From the NCBI RefSeq assembly GCF_001949145.1, contig NW_019091419.1, positions 974,715 through 1,038,714 of the forward strand: a stretch of DNA of 64,000 bases, given 5' to 3'. How positions within the stretch are numbered: position 1 is the first letter of the stretch; each line of letters starts with the position of its first letter. Below, one piece after another: positions 1 through 13,700 of the stretch. Source of the DNA: Acanthaster planci (taxonomy: Eukaryota > Echinodermata > Asteroidea > Valvatida > Acanthasteridae). The notes under the pieces were generated by a model. It saw only the letters and a program-made list of their open reading frames with translations, was not told the DNA's origin and searched no databases. A program made the translations under genes and the position numbers.

Positions 1-3000
1 GTACATGTATCTCTTCTGAGAATACCCGTGGTTCTCTTCAGAACCACACATACTCATAAGAAATATACACGTATTCCTTCGCATGGTGCTACTGTAAGCC
101 TTTCTACCTGTTACTCTAAATGTACTGAACCTCATTTCTTTTGTGGACTTGGTTCACTTTCACTCGCATCTATCTGATTGCTACCGGTACGTACAGTGTA
201 TACATGTACGGTGTGTCTAAATGCAGATTTGGCAGTATGTGCATGTACAGTATGGTACACTGAGCTTTAAAACATTTTAGTTTCCATTTCATATTTCTCA
301 AAATGCACTTGAAATGAAGGAAAACAATTTTTCTTCCCAGTCATTCTTTCGTAGTTTTTGATTAACAAAATTGCTTCTGTTTGTTCTCTACTTTCTATAC
401 AATAGATGGTATCATTTTGTCCATTTAGTACATGTATTCTGTTCTCACATCTTTGTCCATTCTTGCCTGTTTTTGAACTTGCAGCTATTTGAATTAAATA
501 CCTGTAAATTTGACATAATCACCTGAGTGAAGATGCATACCACTGTGCTCTGGCGAATTTAAAATTTTCTTTCATCAGTTTTTAAGAAACGTCAAGTATT
601 CTGGTTTGTGCACAGTTTCTGCATGCATGCACAGTACATGTACATGTATGTTGAGCTGGAGTTACTGTACCCTAGCTTGCAAACCCATCTTTGCTAAGAA
701 ATTTCCATTCCATAGTTACATGTACATGTACATGCATGTAGACTCTGCTGGATTCACCCTGTCACACCCAGAAGAATTGGTTCCCTTTTCAGTGTTTTTT
801 CTCTCACTTTTTTCAGCAAAACATTGAAGAGTGAATTTCCTCAGACCATTGGCAGAATACTAGACATTGTCACAATCGGTGACCACCAAGTATCACACAT
901 CTAAGGCTAGATCTTGGTCAATTGGTTGAGTAGTATTCCTGATTTCAATTCCTACGTTGTACTCCCGTAATTTTTTTCAACTGAATATAATTTCAGTCGA
1001 CCCACAGGTTACACAGGACATTAAAAGAGGAAATCTTGATTTCAACCACAGTAAAGTTCCATTTCATCTCGGGTTCAAGAACCATTGCGAATACTTGAAT
1101 CGATAAACTGGGGGTACTTTGTAAGAGTTTAAAGCCATGCCTGAATCTTGTGTGGAGAGGCATACTGGTACATTACATTACTCCTCACTGAAAACTTGTA
1201 CATGTGTGCACATTTATGACAGAGACATGTCATATACGGTAGGGGTGCCTACCTAGAAATCTCTCCTGACAAGGACTTTTATTTGGCAAAGTTAGGTTTG
1301 TGTGCTGACTATGTCTTGTATCCTGTGTTCTTCTTTACATTCATACAGCATCCCTGTTACACGCCACTCGTATCAAAGGTAGGATGTTTGCTAGTGGCAG
1401 CAAGTAGTTGATGCTACATGTACAGCAGACAATACAGGTGCCAGTAGTCGAGTACATGTACATATGTATGTACATGTACACTTGTGCTTTTGTGCATGTA
1501 CATGTAGTTGGCATTGTAAGTTTTGTGTTTTGCTGCATACTGTAGTCTGGAGACAGTCTGTGACTTGATAGTGTAAAAGTGACTTTTGAGTGTTGGTGAT
1601 GTTCAGTTAGCGGTATTCATACATACATGTACTGTACATGTACATGTACAGTATAAGCTTGTGCACTTTTGCTTGGCATACCGGCGGGTACATGTACATG
1701 ACAATGGTACGGGTAGTTCATAGTAATGTTAATGAAAGAGGTTAGGGCAGTGTAGTGGATTTGCGGTTAACTAACTGATGTTTGATTGTTCAGAAATCCC
1801 GGTCTGGTCAAATGCACATGATAGAGAGCATATATTAATAATCAAGATCCTGAATTAAAATGAGGTGGTCTTATGTCCTGTGTCCATCTACAAAGTACAA
1901 GCTGGAAATGGGTCATTCTATAAATTTGGGGCCCAAAGTGTGACATTTTTCTGTCCCTGTTATCTTTGACATCTGTACCATCTGACACGTTTGACAAGGA
2001 ATGTATCTCTGAAATTGTTTTCAAACTATTGTTATTTGTTTGGTAGGTACCGGTAATTTGCAATGCGCATACACTTCTTCAATCTTGGAATAAAACAATG
2101 AGTTCTAACCATTAAAAAGTGATATGCCAGACGTAACATACATGTACATGTACATGTATCAGGTTACACGTACATTGGAGAGCCTTGGATGGTCTGTTAC
2201 TCAGTCCTCAATCCTTCACTTGTTAGAGAATTGAGGACTGTTAGGGTTAATTAGACTTGGCAATTGCTAGTCTGTCTGGATGTACATCGTAACATACATT
2301 GTACCGTAGACATTGATCAATTCACAGTTGCACATCTCATTTTGGTGCTTGGTTTGATACTGTGTGTACACATACCGGTGACATACATGCACTTGTAATG
2401 GTATTGGCATATTTTGCAAATGTTGTAAACGTTCCTTGTTGAGCAAAGATTGCCTTTGTTCTGGTATGACAAAGTGCATTCCTGCCAGTACTTGTAAATT
2501 TTCTGTGTCTTGGCAGTCTGTTGCAGTGCATAAATTTCTCTTTCCTTTTGGTTTGTTTTTGTTTCCTTGTTTTTTCAATTGCCCTCTGACCGCTTTCTTA
2601 TTTTTGTTTGAGGACAGTGGCATTGGCGTCAAAATAAATTCTATCTTAAATACCAACTGCACAAGCATGCGTGCTCACATGTACATGTGAAAGTTTGCAT
2701 GTGTACCGCATTCTGTGAATTTCCCACAAAGATGTGAAAATAGTCTTTGTAAGAGAATTTTGCCTTTCAAATGTTCACTGTTCCTCAGGAACACTTAAAT
2801 GTACATGTACAGTATGTATGTGCTTACACATTAACAATGACAAAGGCAGATATGTTGGTACATGATGGCATTTTTAAGACATGTACATGTATAAGACTGT
2901 AATCTACATGTAAGTACTGGTATTTCCTAAGCTTTTGTACATGTAGCTACGGTATAGTTTAAATTCAGAGAATGAACAAAAGCAGTCTCAGAAACCAAAG

Positions 3001-4653
3001 GAAACCTAAACTTTGCAAAGGAACAAGAAAGGAAAATCAAAACTCACCACAGATCACGTAGCAGAATACCGCAGTCCTCTCCCCTGCCATGCCTGTTGAT
3101 CATGTCCTAATCACCGCATACTGCAGATGCAAAGTTTTCTCTCTGAGTGGTTGCCCCAGGCCTGGCCTTTTTACATGACTTCCTGTAATCCTGTACAGGC
3201 GCTCCCTGGGATGGGAAATTTCACTTTTTTGACAGGGGTCAGTCCAAGGTGGGACCTGCCTCGGTTTAGTCAAATGCCGTGATGAACACTGACATGAAAT
3301 GTTGAAGAGCCAACATACACCTTGCCTGAAGGAATCATGTTTAAAAGTATGCATGATTGCATAGAATTACATTCAATTTAAAGTGCTGGCCGGCTGTATG
3401 AGTACTGTACATGTACACAACATGAATTGAAATGCTCTGATACATTTCCTGCACTGTATTTATGTATTTTCAATATCATGTTTGGCATCGAGTCAGTGAC
3501 TTGAATGTTATGAAAATGTCTTCATACCAAGTATTGTACCATAGACTGTTTGCGCACTCATTGTACTGGGATTACAAGTCTTGCTGCTGTACTTTTTCAA
3601 AAGGGCTTTCTATGTGGCTGTTTGAATTCTGAGTTGAAAGGGAGCGGCTTCAGTTGTTGCAAAATCACGGCTAGGGGCTTACATGTAGAGTAAGTGTGTT
3701 TACAAAGGCATTCCATCACAGCCTATATACATGTACTTCATAAATAAATTACATCCTGAACAGAGTTTGGAATCCATTCATGAAACTCTTTTTGGGAAAG
3801 CCTTTTTGTTTCATGCCTCATTATCAACTATTGCAGCAAAAACTTGAATTTTATATGCACAAAGTTTGCATGCTCATACAGTGCATCATACATGTATGTA
3901 CAGGAATTCAGTTTATTTTTCTAGGGCCTTTTGAACACAACTCTTTTTTACCTCAGTGTCTGGGAACCTTATTTTTCAGGTAGACCCTCCAGTGTGTTTG
4001 TATAAACCTACTTCTGTGGGCGGCAGGTTGACCCCGCCCACTGACCCATCAAATATGATTCCATATTTCTATGGGCATGTACACGTCTCAAAGGCCATTA
4101 AAAACCTGCTGGCAGGTCTGACGAGACTGCGGCACCTTGTCTGCCCTCAGTGGGCTCTTTAAGATCAGATACAACCAGGAGCTCCAGGACGACAGTCCTT
4201 GCTGACTTTGCAGACTGGAATTCAACCAAAAGAAAAAAAAAGTGCAGACATAAAAGAACAAGCTACGTGTAACCCCTGTTGGAAGAAATGGAACAGAGCT
4301 TCCAATCCCTGATGAAACAGGAAGGTGGCTTGGGAACTGATAAAAACCAGCTCTGGAAAAAAAACAGCCAGGAAATGTGAAGCCAAAGGGTACTTACATG
4401 TACATGTAGCTGTGGTTCCCTTTTTGGAAGGTTATGTGTCTGGAAGTTTTATGCTGCACTACACATTCAGTGTGTATAGTACTTGTGTGGAGTTGACCAT
4501 TGCTGCAGCTGTGTGCGTATTGTACTGTACACATAAAGCCAAAAGTGTGATGAGCCGTTTTGACACAGCTTGACGTGGAGCCGCCTTACATGTGTGTGGA
4601 ATAAGTGGTTAAATTGCGAGGAAGGGCCTAGTGTCCTGCAGAACCAAGGCATC
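1..4653. other. Upstream region without a recognised gene; possible CLIP1 promoter and 5' UTR near its end
   Basis: No open frame here looks like a protein. The sequence is dominated by TACATG/ACATGTAC runs (634-650, 717-740, 1451-1480, 1621-1653, 2136-2159) and scattered ACCGGTA. Around 4018-4040 an inverted pair of GC boxes (GGGCGG and CCGCCC) precedes a more mixed stretch leading to the ATG at 4654. That could be promoter and 5' UTR, but nothing fixes a transcription start. Confidence 0.3.
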
Positions 4654-4714
4654 ATGTCGAAGGGAAAATCTATGCTCTCCAGGTTCTCCAGTTTTCACCG
4701 GAAGAGTGACAACT
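4654..4714 (+). CDS. CLIP1: CLIP1 candidate exon 1 (start codon)
   Basis: The ATG at 4654 opens a short basic, Ser-rich peptide ([20 protein letters not shown]) that runs into a good donor, T|GTAAGA, at 4715. It leaves one base (phase 1), exactly what exon 2 needs, giving a Tyr across the junction. The peptide does not resemble the human CLIP1 N terminus, so this may be an invertebrate-specific or alternative start. Another, unseen first exon is possible. Confidence 0.6.
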
Positions 4715-7700
4715 GTAAGATCACAGATCGATTTTAGTTTTGTTGCACAGTATGTTTCAACAGGAAATTTATTTCTTTTTGACCTGCAATGATGGTTTCC
4801 GCACTGCTATTGTGTGGTCTGTTATTCTCACATACCGTACAGTAGGCCTACATGTACTGTGTAATTTTTTCAACTTTGCCCGGTAATGGAACTTTGTTAC
4901 TTGTACATGTACATATATGTACAAGGTGCATAAGTACCGATTTGTTATGTTCGTAAAAGTAAGACATTCATGTAGCCAAAGCACATTTACTGTACCATAC
5001 TCTGAGGAGAAGTGTGTTCTTTAGGACTGCCAGTATTGACTAAAAATGAGAATGAGAAATGGGTGTTGTTACCGGTATGCTACATGTGCATGTGCATGTA
5101 CGGTACAATGTATGATGTGTAAATAAATTCATGTACACTGGTAGTGTGGGCTGAACTTTTTCAGGACCCAAAGAGACAAATTTGACTCTAAGTCGAAGTC
5201 AATCTCAAGTTCCTCTTACTAGTGTATTTTTTACCTTCAAGAAAACAATGAAATAGATGTACCGGCCTTAACATACAGAGTCTGGTACATGTACTTGTAC
5301 TAGTAGTACATGACCCTACTACGCTGTGCATTAACTACCGGGTACCCATCCATATGTGTACATGAACATGTACTGTTACATGTACATGTAGCTGTCCTTG
5401 TTTGTCAATTTAATGTCTTCAAAAATCAGAGTGGTGGGACAGACTTTGATGTTTTTGTTCAGGCCAAACAACGAAAAAAGTTGTGTATTTGAACAATGCA
5501 GTATAAATATCATCAGTGCCATTTTCACCGGTTTAACTTTACGTGTAGTTCATAGTGGTGATTTTAGAAAGTAAGTACATGTACATTGTACATTTATGTA
5601 CTGTAAACGATTGTGGTAAATTTGGTTATATGAAGCTCAAAAGAGCCAGCCACTTTGTTTTGTCAAGTTGACCGTCAGGATGATGGACACAAAATATAGT
5701 CTTTGGGGTCAGCACTGAAACTTTTAAAATTTTAAAATTAATTTTTGGATTAAAAGTCGTACATGTACATGTATAGTACACACTGTGGGCTTTTCAGGTT
5801 GGGCTACTCGTACCGGTGCGTAAACACAGCTGTTTACAGTTTTTTGGCCTCATGTCTGAGATACGTCCCCTTTTGGGAACAAAATGCAAAATACATGTAC
5901 ATGTAGCTCCAAAGTGGAAGACTATTTTTTTACCGGTACTGAACGGGTAAATGTTTTGCCTGGGACCCCATTTAAGTACATGTACATGCACCGGTAGCTT
6001 CTACACTGTATCTGTTTGGATTGTCCATGAACTAGGTGGTCCTAATAGTTTCCAAGATACAATGTGCAGTGTACCGTACATGTACATGTATTTCAACTTT
6101 ATTACCTACCGTACACATGAGAAATATGTGAGCAAAAAAACGTGAATGACAATTTGACAAACATGACAGCCATGCTTTTGTTTGGTACATCTACATACAT
6201 GTACATGTACAATGTAGCTCCATGGCCCATGTTTATCCTTTTCTGTCTTGAATTCCTCAAAAACTACATACATGTACCGGTACATGTATGTACATGTATG
6301 TATAATCACGTCTAAATACAAACATTTTTATTTTTGATTTTTTTTTTATTTACGAACATGCTCACTGTTCTGAAACTACTTTATTTACTGACATCAAAAT
6401 GGCAAAAATAAAAGTGGCTCTGTATACTCTTCATATTGGCCTAGTACCGTTATGTATACTGCCTGGTGTGCATAGTTTATGTACCCTGAGCAGAAAAGTT
6501 TAAGCATTGTCCAGTTTTTGTTTTGTTAAACAATCCACACAGTTTTTTCCCAAGACCAGTTGATTTCCTCATTTTTGATACCCAAGTATGCCATTGCAAA
6601 CTGAAAAACACCGTTTTTGTTGCAGTGAAGAATTTCCTTGTTTTTCCCACATACTCCATTCTCATGTTGCATGCCTGATGAAATGTTTGATGTGTTACAT
6701 TATGTAGTTTGATGTTTATTGTTATGTGACCTGCGCTTACCCTGCGCTCTAAATTTGGAGTTTGTAATCTATCACATTTCAACTTCCCTGTTGTAAATTA
6801 TATGCACATACTGTACATGTGTGTAAAACTGTATTCGTACATCTGTAAACTCTTGTACATTTTGCATAAATTGTTTACTCTAAACGTTTGTGCAGCAGTT
6901 ACTAATCATTACAAGCAGAGGTAGGCTTATATGCTGTGAGAGATATAGCAAGTACGTTTGTGTACCTGTACATGTGTCCATTTCATTTTCTATATATTTT
7001 GTTTCCGTTCCTTCTAGAAGTGGAAAAAGCCCCTAAATATAGCCGCACTCCTCAGGAAGGCCATAAAGAGGTTGAAGGGTTTAAGATTAAAAATTCCAAA
7101 TGGTTAGGCCCTCCACAGAAAGATCTGCCCTTTACTTGTACCGCTTTGGTACATTGATTCAAAGGCATTTAATGTTCATGTACGGTGCATGCAAATGTAC
7201 GTGCAAGGATTGTACATTTATGGTACGTGTGAACATGTAAAATTTTCTAAATGAAGATGTAGACCACATGGAAATTTTTCACAGTTGCTCCAAATGTTTG
7301 CATGATTATAGCATGGACTATACGGTTCATAAGTGACTTCGTCACAAAGGCGGGCGCGCCAGTATTCGCAGGCTTCCATTGGATGACTGCTGCAGTTGCC
7401 CGTTAACTTCCGGTTCCATGTAAATGGTGATCAATGCGTGTAGCTCTGTGTGCAGTGCATGTGCAGTGGGCGCGGTTTGAAATGAAGTGACGTCACACTT
7501 ATGAACCGAATACAGACTGCATACATGTACGTGTACTTGTTTATTAAACCAGTTGCACAAGAGTTTTTTTAAACATACATTGTACATGTACCCGGTACCA
7601 GTTCAAAGTTTGTAAAGTGCATGACATTGTTTCTCCTGCCCAGATGCTGTGGCCCAGTCTGCCCGGGTGGCTGGTATGAAACCATCGGAAGCCGGCCACT

Positions 7701-10700
7701 ATGCAGACAACCTCGTCAAGGTGGTTCCCTCCACAAATTCCTCTAACTCCTCCACCCCTAAGGACAACTTCATCATCGGCGAGCGGGTCATTGTCAGTGG
7801 CAACAAGCGGGGCTACATCCAGTACCTCGGTGAGACCCAGTTTGCTCCTGGCCAGTGGGCCGGGGTGGTGCTGGACGAGCCCGTGGGCAAGAATGATGGC
7901 TCAGTCAACGGGGTTCGGTACTTCCAGTGCGAGCCCAAACGTGGGGTCTTCGCCCGGCCCGATAAACTGTCGCGCGAGTCGGCTGCGGGGAGTGCCAACC
8001 TGGCATCGGCCGTGGCCGGGCAGGGTCTGGCCAGACCCACGGGGCTCCCGTCAGCCCCCAGGATGGGGACAAGGGTGGCCTCGCCCAGGGGATCAGTGGC
8101 CAAGATGCCGCCCCCAACAGCAAAGCCTGCGACCGTTGTAGAGGAAACGTCAGGGGATAACACCAATATAGGGCTCAAGGTGGGTTTCCCTTAACATCTT
8201 TCAAATCTAGTTTTACACTGGATGCTTTAAAATTGTTATCGTTCAAAATGTCTGGCATGTTTAGCCGAGTAAACACTTTTTCCTGAAGATGTCACATTAT
8301 CTTGAAAATTTTCTTTGCCACTGAATTTTTACGTTTTGTTGGGTTTTTTTTAACACTCTTACGTGCATGTACATGTGCATACAAGATCAAAGTTTAAAAG
8401 CATACTCTGCTTTTGTATTGAATGGTGGGAAATTTCCACTGGACTTTGTGTATAGGATGGAACCCATAGGCAAAGTGCTATAACCAAAGTTGTAAAATTC
8501 TGTAGAGTTCAAACCCAGAGGTGGCCTGTCAATACCACTATATCTCCCCCCCCAATGTAAACAGATCTGATATCATAATTGCATTCCTGGAGGGGTACCA
8601 ACAGGTCATTGCTCCCATTCCCGCCTCTTGCTCCTACTTAAGGTACAGAATTACCTGGGTGTTGCCAACGATAAACAGTGAAATTATTGAAGAGTTTTTA
8701 TGCAAACATTGGAAATAGCACCCATGCCACGCACTTCTAAATAAGTCAGCCTCAAGGCTTTTCGACCCCATCAAAATGTCTCCCTCATTTCAAGTAAGGC
8801 CTCCAAGCCAGCCGAAGTATACGTGTGCAATTACAGTGCATGTAAATGTAAAGGATAAACCTCTACCAGCACATGTACCAGTACAGCGTGTGCAGAGTCT
8901 TTCCCTTTCCTCTGTAGTGACTTCCAAATGTTGTGTTGGCCTTGTAGGGAGGGGACCGCGTCGTCGTCAGCGGTACTAAGCTGGGGACGCTGAGGTACAT
9001 CGGCACCACCGAGTTTGCCAAGGGGGAGTGGGCAGGTGTGGAGCTGGATGAAGAGCTGGGGAAAAATGATGGTGCTGTGGCGGGAACAAGGTGTGTATCT
9101 GCCCTGTGTACGATATCAAAGCTTGATGGTACACATGTACTTTGCGGGCTAAACTATTAAACCTGTACTTGTAGGATATGGAACCTCATCTCCAAAATTT
9201 TGCACAAAATTGATTCCCTTTTCCGTGATGCCTGTGACCCTTATCCTTCCTGTGTTCATGCACGGTATATGTACATGTACATGTAGCACATGGCTTAGGT
9301 GTGGGTTTTTTTGTAAAGTGGAGCCATAACGTGTCCTAACTCAGGTTGTTAAAGTACACGTACATGTAAGTCTGTCTGTGGCTTATTAGCAAGCATGGCA
9401 AGAAGTGGACTGGTACCAACATCTGGTTGGCTCAAATCTCATTTTGCAATGTGCCCTTCTCAGCACACAGTCACGACAGTATGGAGTCAATTTAGACACT
9501 GCTTCAGGAAGGTTCTCCCCAGCTTCCATCTATGCACTGATAAGACCTGCAATTGAAAAGCTACATGAAGTTGGGGAAATGTACACGTACTTTTAGTTCA
9601 GCGCAGGGTCTTTTCATATCATTTTCCCCACCACTGTTTACACTGTCAGGTACTTCCAATGCAAGCCCAAGCACGGCCTCTTTGCCCCCATCCACAAGGT
9701 GGCTAAGGTGCGGGGCAAGCCCCCTCCCCGGTCCAGCACCTTGGAGACAGTCACCAGGGAGAAGCGCAGCAGCAGCACCAGCTCGCTGAGCTCCATGGGG
9801 TCCACGGCCTCCAATTTCTCCAGGAATTTGGGCCAAGGTGGCATGGCTGACCTTGCCTCACCGCGGACACACGAAGGCTCCCGGCGAACCAGTGCCGGTG
9901 TGTCACAGGTAGGCTTTGTTCACAGAAATAGTCTATAAAGAATTTTGTTCCTTGTAGTTGTGATGGCAACACAGCTGTTGAATAGTAGTTGTGGGGACCC
10001 AACACATTGTGCAAACACTCCAAATCATTTCAGTGTAATCCAAAATTTCCTGATAGAAGAAACAGCCTCTTAACCTGTTGCCGGCCTGCCCTCTTCAACT
10101 AACGTATACGCCCATGAACCATTCAATCCCATTGATGTACATGTATTTCACTCATGTTTCTAAATGACACCCTCCATCTTGATAGGCTTCATCTTGTAGC
10201 ACAAAAACATCTTCAGCAGAAATAAAAGTTCGTAAATTTCATTTTAGCCTACTTTTCAGTGACAAACCTATTCCACGTCTTTCAGGAGTACAAATTATAA
10301 AGAAAAGACACACTATACAAACAGTGCAAGCATCATTTGAAGTTTTCAGTATTTGGTTCCTTGATGTTCAGGAGCAGTGTGCATGTGCAGCAGTGTACAG
10401 CAAACAAGTTGAGCAAAAGTGCGTGGAATTCTTAAATACATTGATAGAATTTTGGTCACAGTGATGTAACAGTTCAGTAGAAGCAATTACAATTACAGTT
10501 TTGGTTTGGGTTTTCATTTTGTTGCCCCTCTGTCGAAATTTTGAACATAACTGAAGTTCATAAATATCAGAGTGTAGTTTGCATCTACTATACGTGGATG
10601 TGCGGGCATGTACGTACACGTAAGTGTGTGGCGTGAGTTTTGCATTGTGTGGCGTGTTTTACTTTTGCATGAAATATTCATTTGCCATTGGGTTAGGATG

Positions 10701-13700
10701 ATTTCAAGCTTAAGGCTAAAACTAGGGTTAAAAATGCTGTCAAAGAATCTAAAACATGTTTACTGTACATGTATGTATACCATGTGTGTTACATGTTACG
10801 CTTTTTCTTTCATATGTAACAAATCTCTCTTTGGATTTCTGTTGTCCCAACTGCTCTGTCACCTTTTGTCTCTGCAAAACTACGCCTGAGTTTTTGTAGT
10901 CAGTTGAGTTGAACCCACTTTAATCTCTCCATTTCATTTGTATCAGTTCATTTACACTCTTTTTCTTTTATTTGTCCACGTAACTCCTCTCTTGCCTGTT
11001 GCCTGCTTTTCTCTTAAAAAAAAATCCACATCAGGTGGAAAAAAGAAATGGCTTTGGTTTTAGAGCTGAAAATGCGCACGTGCATGGCCAAGGTGATGAA
11101 TTGCACAACGAGTCCAGTGTGGTTGCCGCTGTAACGCAGCCCCTCCACCAAGAGTCCCCCGCCCCCCGACTTCAGCGCAAGAGGGACAGTGATTCTGGCC
11201 TGAGCAGGGAATCGCTCGAGGTAGGGTCGAAGCAACCCCCTTACGCCCCCTCTCCTCCCTTGTCCTTCCCCTTTTGTCACCCCCCTCCCCAATCTAGAGA
11301 ATGCAGATACTCAAAGGTAGATGGAGTCGACTAGCCATTACTATGGTTATGTGTGTTCTTGTCTCACTGTGGGCTGATGTGAGTGATCAATTCTGTCGCT
11401 GGCTTTGATTGGCTGTTTCTTGTGCTAGTTGCTGTTGGTTCATTATTGCATGCTGATGCACTGTAATATTTAATTCATTATCATAACAAACAAGCACCTA
11501 AACATTTTCACTAGTTTCCAAAGTTTACGCTGTAAGGTTAAATATATTTACTCGGTAAAGTAGGAGTTGGTTAAAAACGTCTTGCTGAAACGTAGGTTTC
11601 CATTGCTGTATTTAATCGTATTGATAAAATGCATGCACATGTGTGTTACTTTTCTGGTTGGACATCAAAATGTTAATGTGAGTCATTATTAAAGGCCGTT
11701 CTCATTCTTTAGTTTAAAAACCATGGGTGACCTCATTTTACAAAATCTCAAACCTTGTCGACTCATTCACTCAAAAAGCATTCTGATTCATAAAACAAAA
11801 TCTGTTTGTGGGGAAGACCCATTGAAAGTCAAAACATAGATATCAAGTGTGGCAGTTGACATGATTCCTAAGGTTCGGTAAGTAATATTTGAAAAAAAAT
11901 ATCCCGCAGGCAACTTGTGCTTTAGATTGTTCGATACAAAGCGGCACATGTACTCCACTGTAATGTCCTTACAAATAGCCACTGCTTGGAATTAAATTAA
12001 AGCAGGGATAATTTGTACTCCACTGACCCTGATTACGTCTTCTGGCCCGCTGCACTTGGGAGTGCACATTCACAGGTCAGTTAACCATCACAGATACCTC
12101 TAATCCAATCATACTAATGGACAAGAATAGAGGATGACACACATACTGGTAGAGCAATGCCTAAAATGTACACAGTTTCTTTCTTACCTCAAAGTGGGAT
12201 TTTTTTTTTTTACGAATCAATTCGACATCGTGACACTGATGCCTTTCCCATTGGCTTACAAACATGTCCAAGAGATTAAACTAGGTAGTCCTAAAACTGC
12301 ACGCACATTTTGTGTTGTGTGTGTGTGGGGAAGGGATCGCATCTGGTGTCTGTGTTATTTCAAAAACAGCAGTGGAAGGCCAGAGTCGCAGCTATGACAA
12401 ACAAATTAAGATATTTGTGTGAGCTGGAGGTGAGTGCTGGTATCCTACTCAAGATGGCTGCTTGACATCATCTGAAGTTATCACAAAAATATGGTAAAGC
12501 TGGGGGATTTTCTGCATATCTGAAATGACATCAAGTTTGATTTATGAAGTTTTCATTCTCTTTTTGTATTTTGAGGATTCAACTATTGTGACAAAATTTG
12601 GAACTGTTTTGTAACTCACACAAATTTTTATGTACCAAAGATTATATTAGTACGAAATATTTCTTGAAGAGTTCAGACACAGAAACAATCCATTTTCTAC
12701 CCTCTGAGAAAATCAGCTTTTGAAAAGATTGACGCAGAGATCATTGCTTGTCACAAATTGTTGGTTGCTTGATTTTAAAGAATTGAAATTTAGTGAAAAA
12801 ATATATTAAATGAGTTGATAGGTTTTCTCTATTTTCGTCAATAAGTTAATTTTCTTCTGCTGCCTTTTGAACTCTGCAAATCTTCAAACTTCTTTGCCGT
12901 GATTTGAAGTGTTTCTGCCAAGTCTGAAAGCAAACATTATAGTGTAAAGCGAGTCACGCCACCACAGGTAGAGGACATCGCTCAGGTGTTGCATACAGGC
13001 ACACTGTTTGCATGTACCGATACCTCACACTTGCATCCCATCCATGTGTACTTATCTGAGGCTAGGGTTGATTTTAAGAAGTTGTCAACATACACGTACT
13101 CTTGGTTAATGGAGTGTGGGATATGTATTTATTGTATGCATATGAGCATATGACGTACAATGTACATGTCTGTGTAATTCTTGAAGCAGTGTGTTGTAGT
13201 TGTGGCTGCATAATTGTTGATATTGATACCACTGTTATTGAAATTGATTGCTCGTGATGCCATAGTACTTGGTCATTCATTCATTTTATTGCTGACTATC
13301 ACATTGCACACTGTATCTACATTATGCCCACTCTAAGGCTGGGTCTGAATAGGAAGTGGCTGCACCGAGACCCAGTATCTTCTATGGGTGCATGTACCAT
13401 TTCAAGCCTCAGCCATAATGTTTGGACGAAATCTTAGACCATGTTCAAATGACTTGGCTGCAACTTGAAATCACAGACCATGTATGAAAACTGGCTCTAG
13501 CCACAACCACAGACTCAAGCATATTTTCAAGCTGCAGCCAAGTCATTTGGACACAGCCTTAGTTTTTCCTTTTCAAAATGGTCTGGTTCCTCAGGCGTAA
13601 TAGCTCACCCCATACTCATCTTTGCTACCATGCCCCTGGGGATCAACTTGGGCCTGAGACACCTCCCATTACATGTAACACCATGGACTCTCTACTCTAG

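Noticed and set aside
6936-7157. Open stretch preceded by TTCTAG that could be a CLIP1 alternative exon.
   Set aside because: Joined to exon 1 it makes a stop at the junction; the peptide has no recognisable domain.
12968-12985. Possible 18-base microexon (VEDIAQ) between an AG and a GT.
   Set aside because: Short AG-GT pairs are expected by chance; weak pyrimidine tract and no conservation to lean on.
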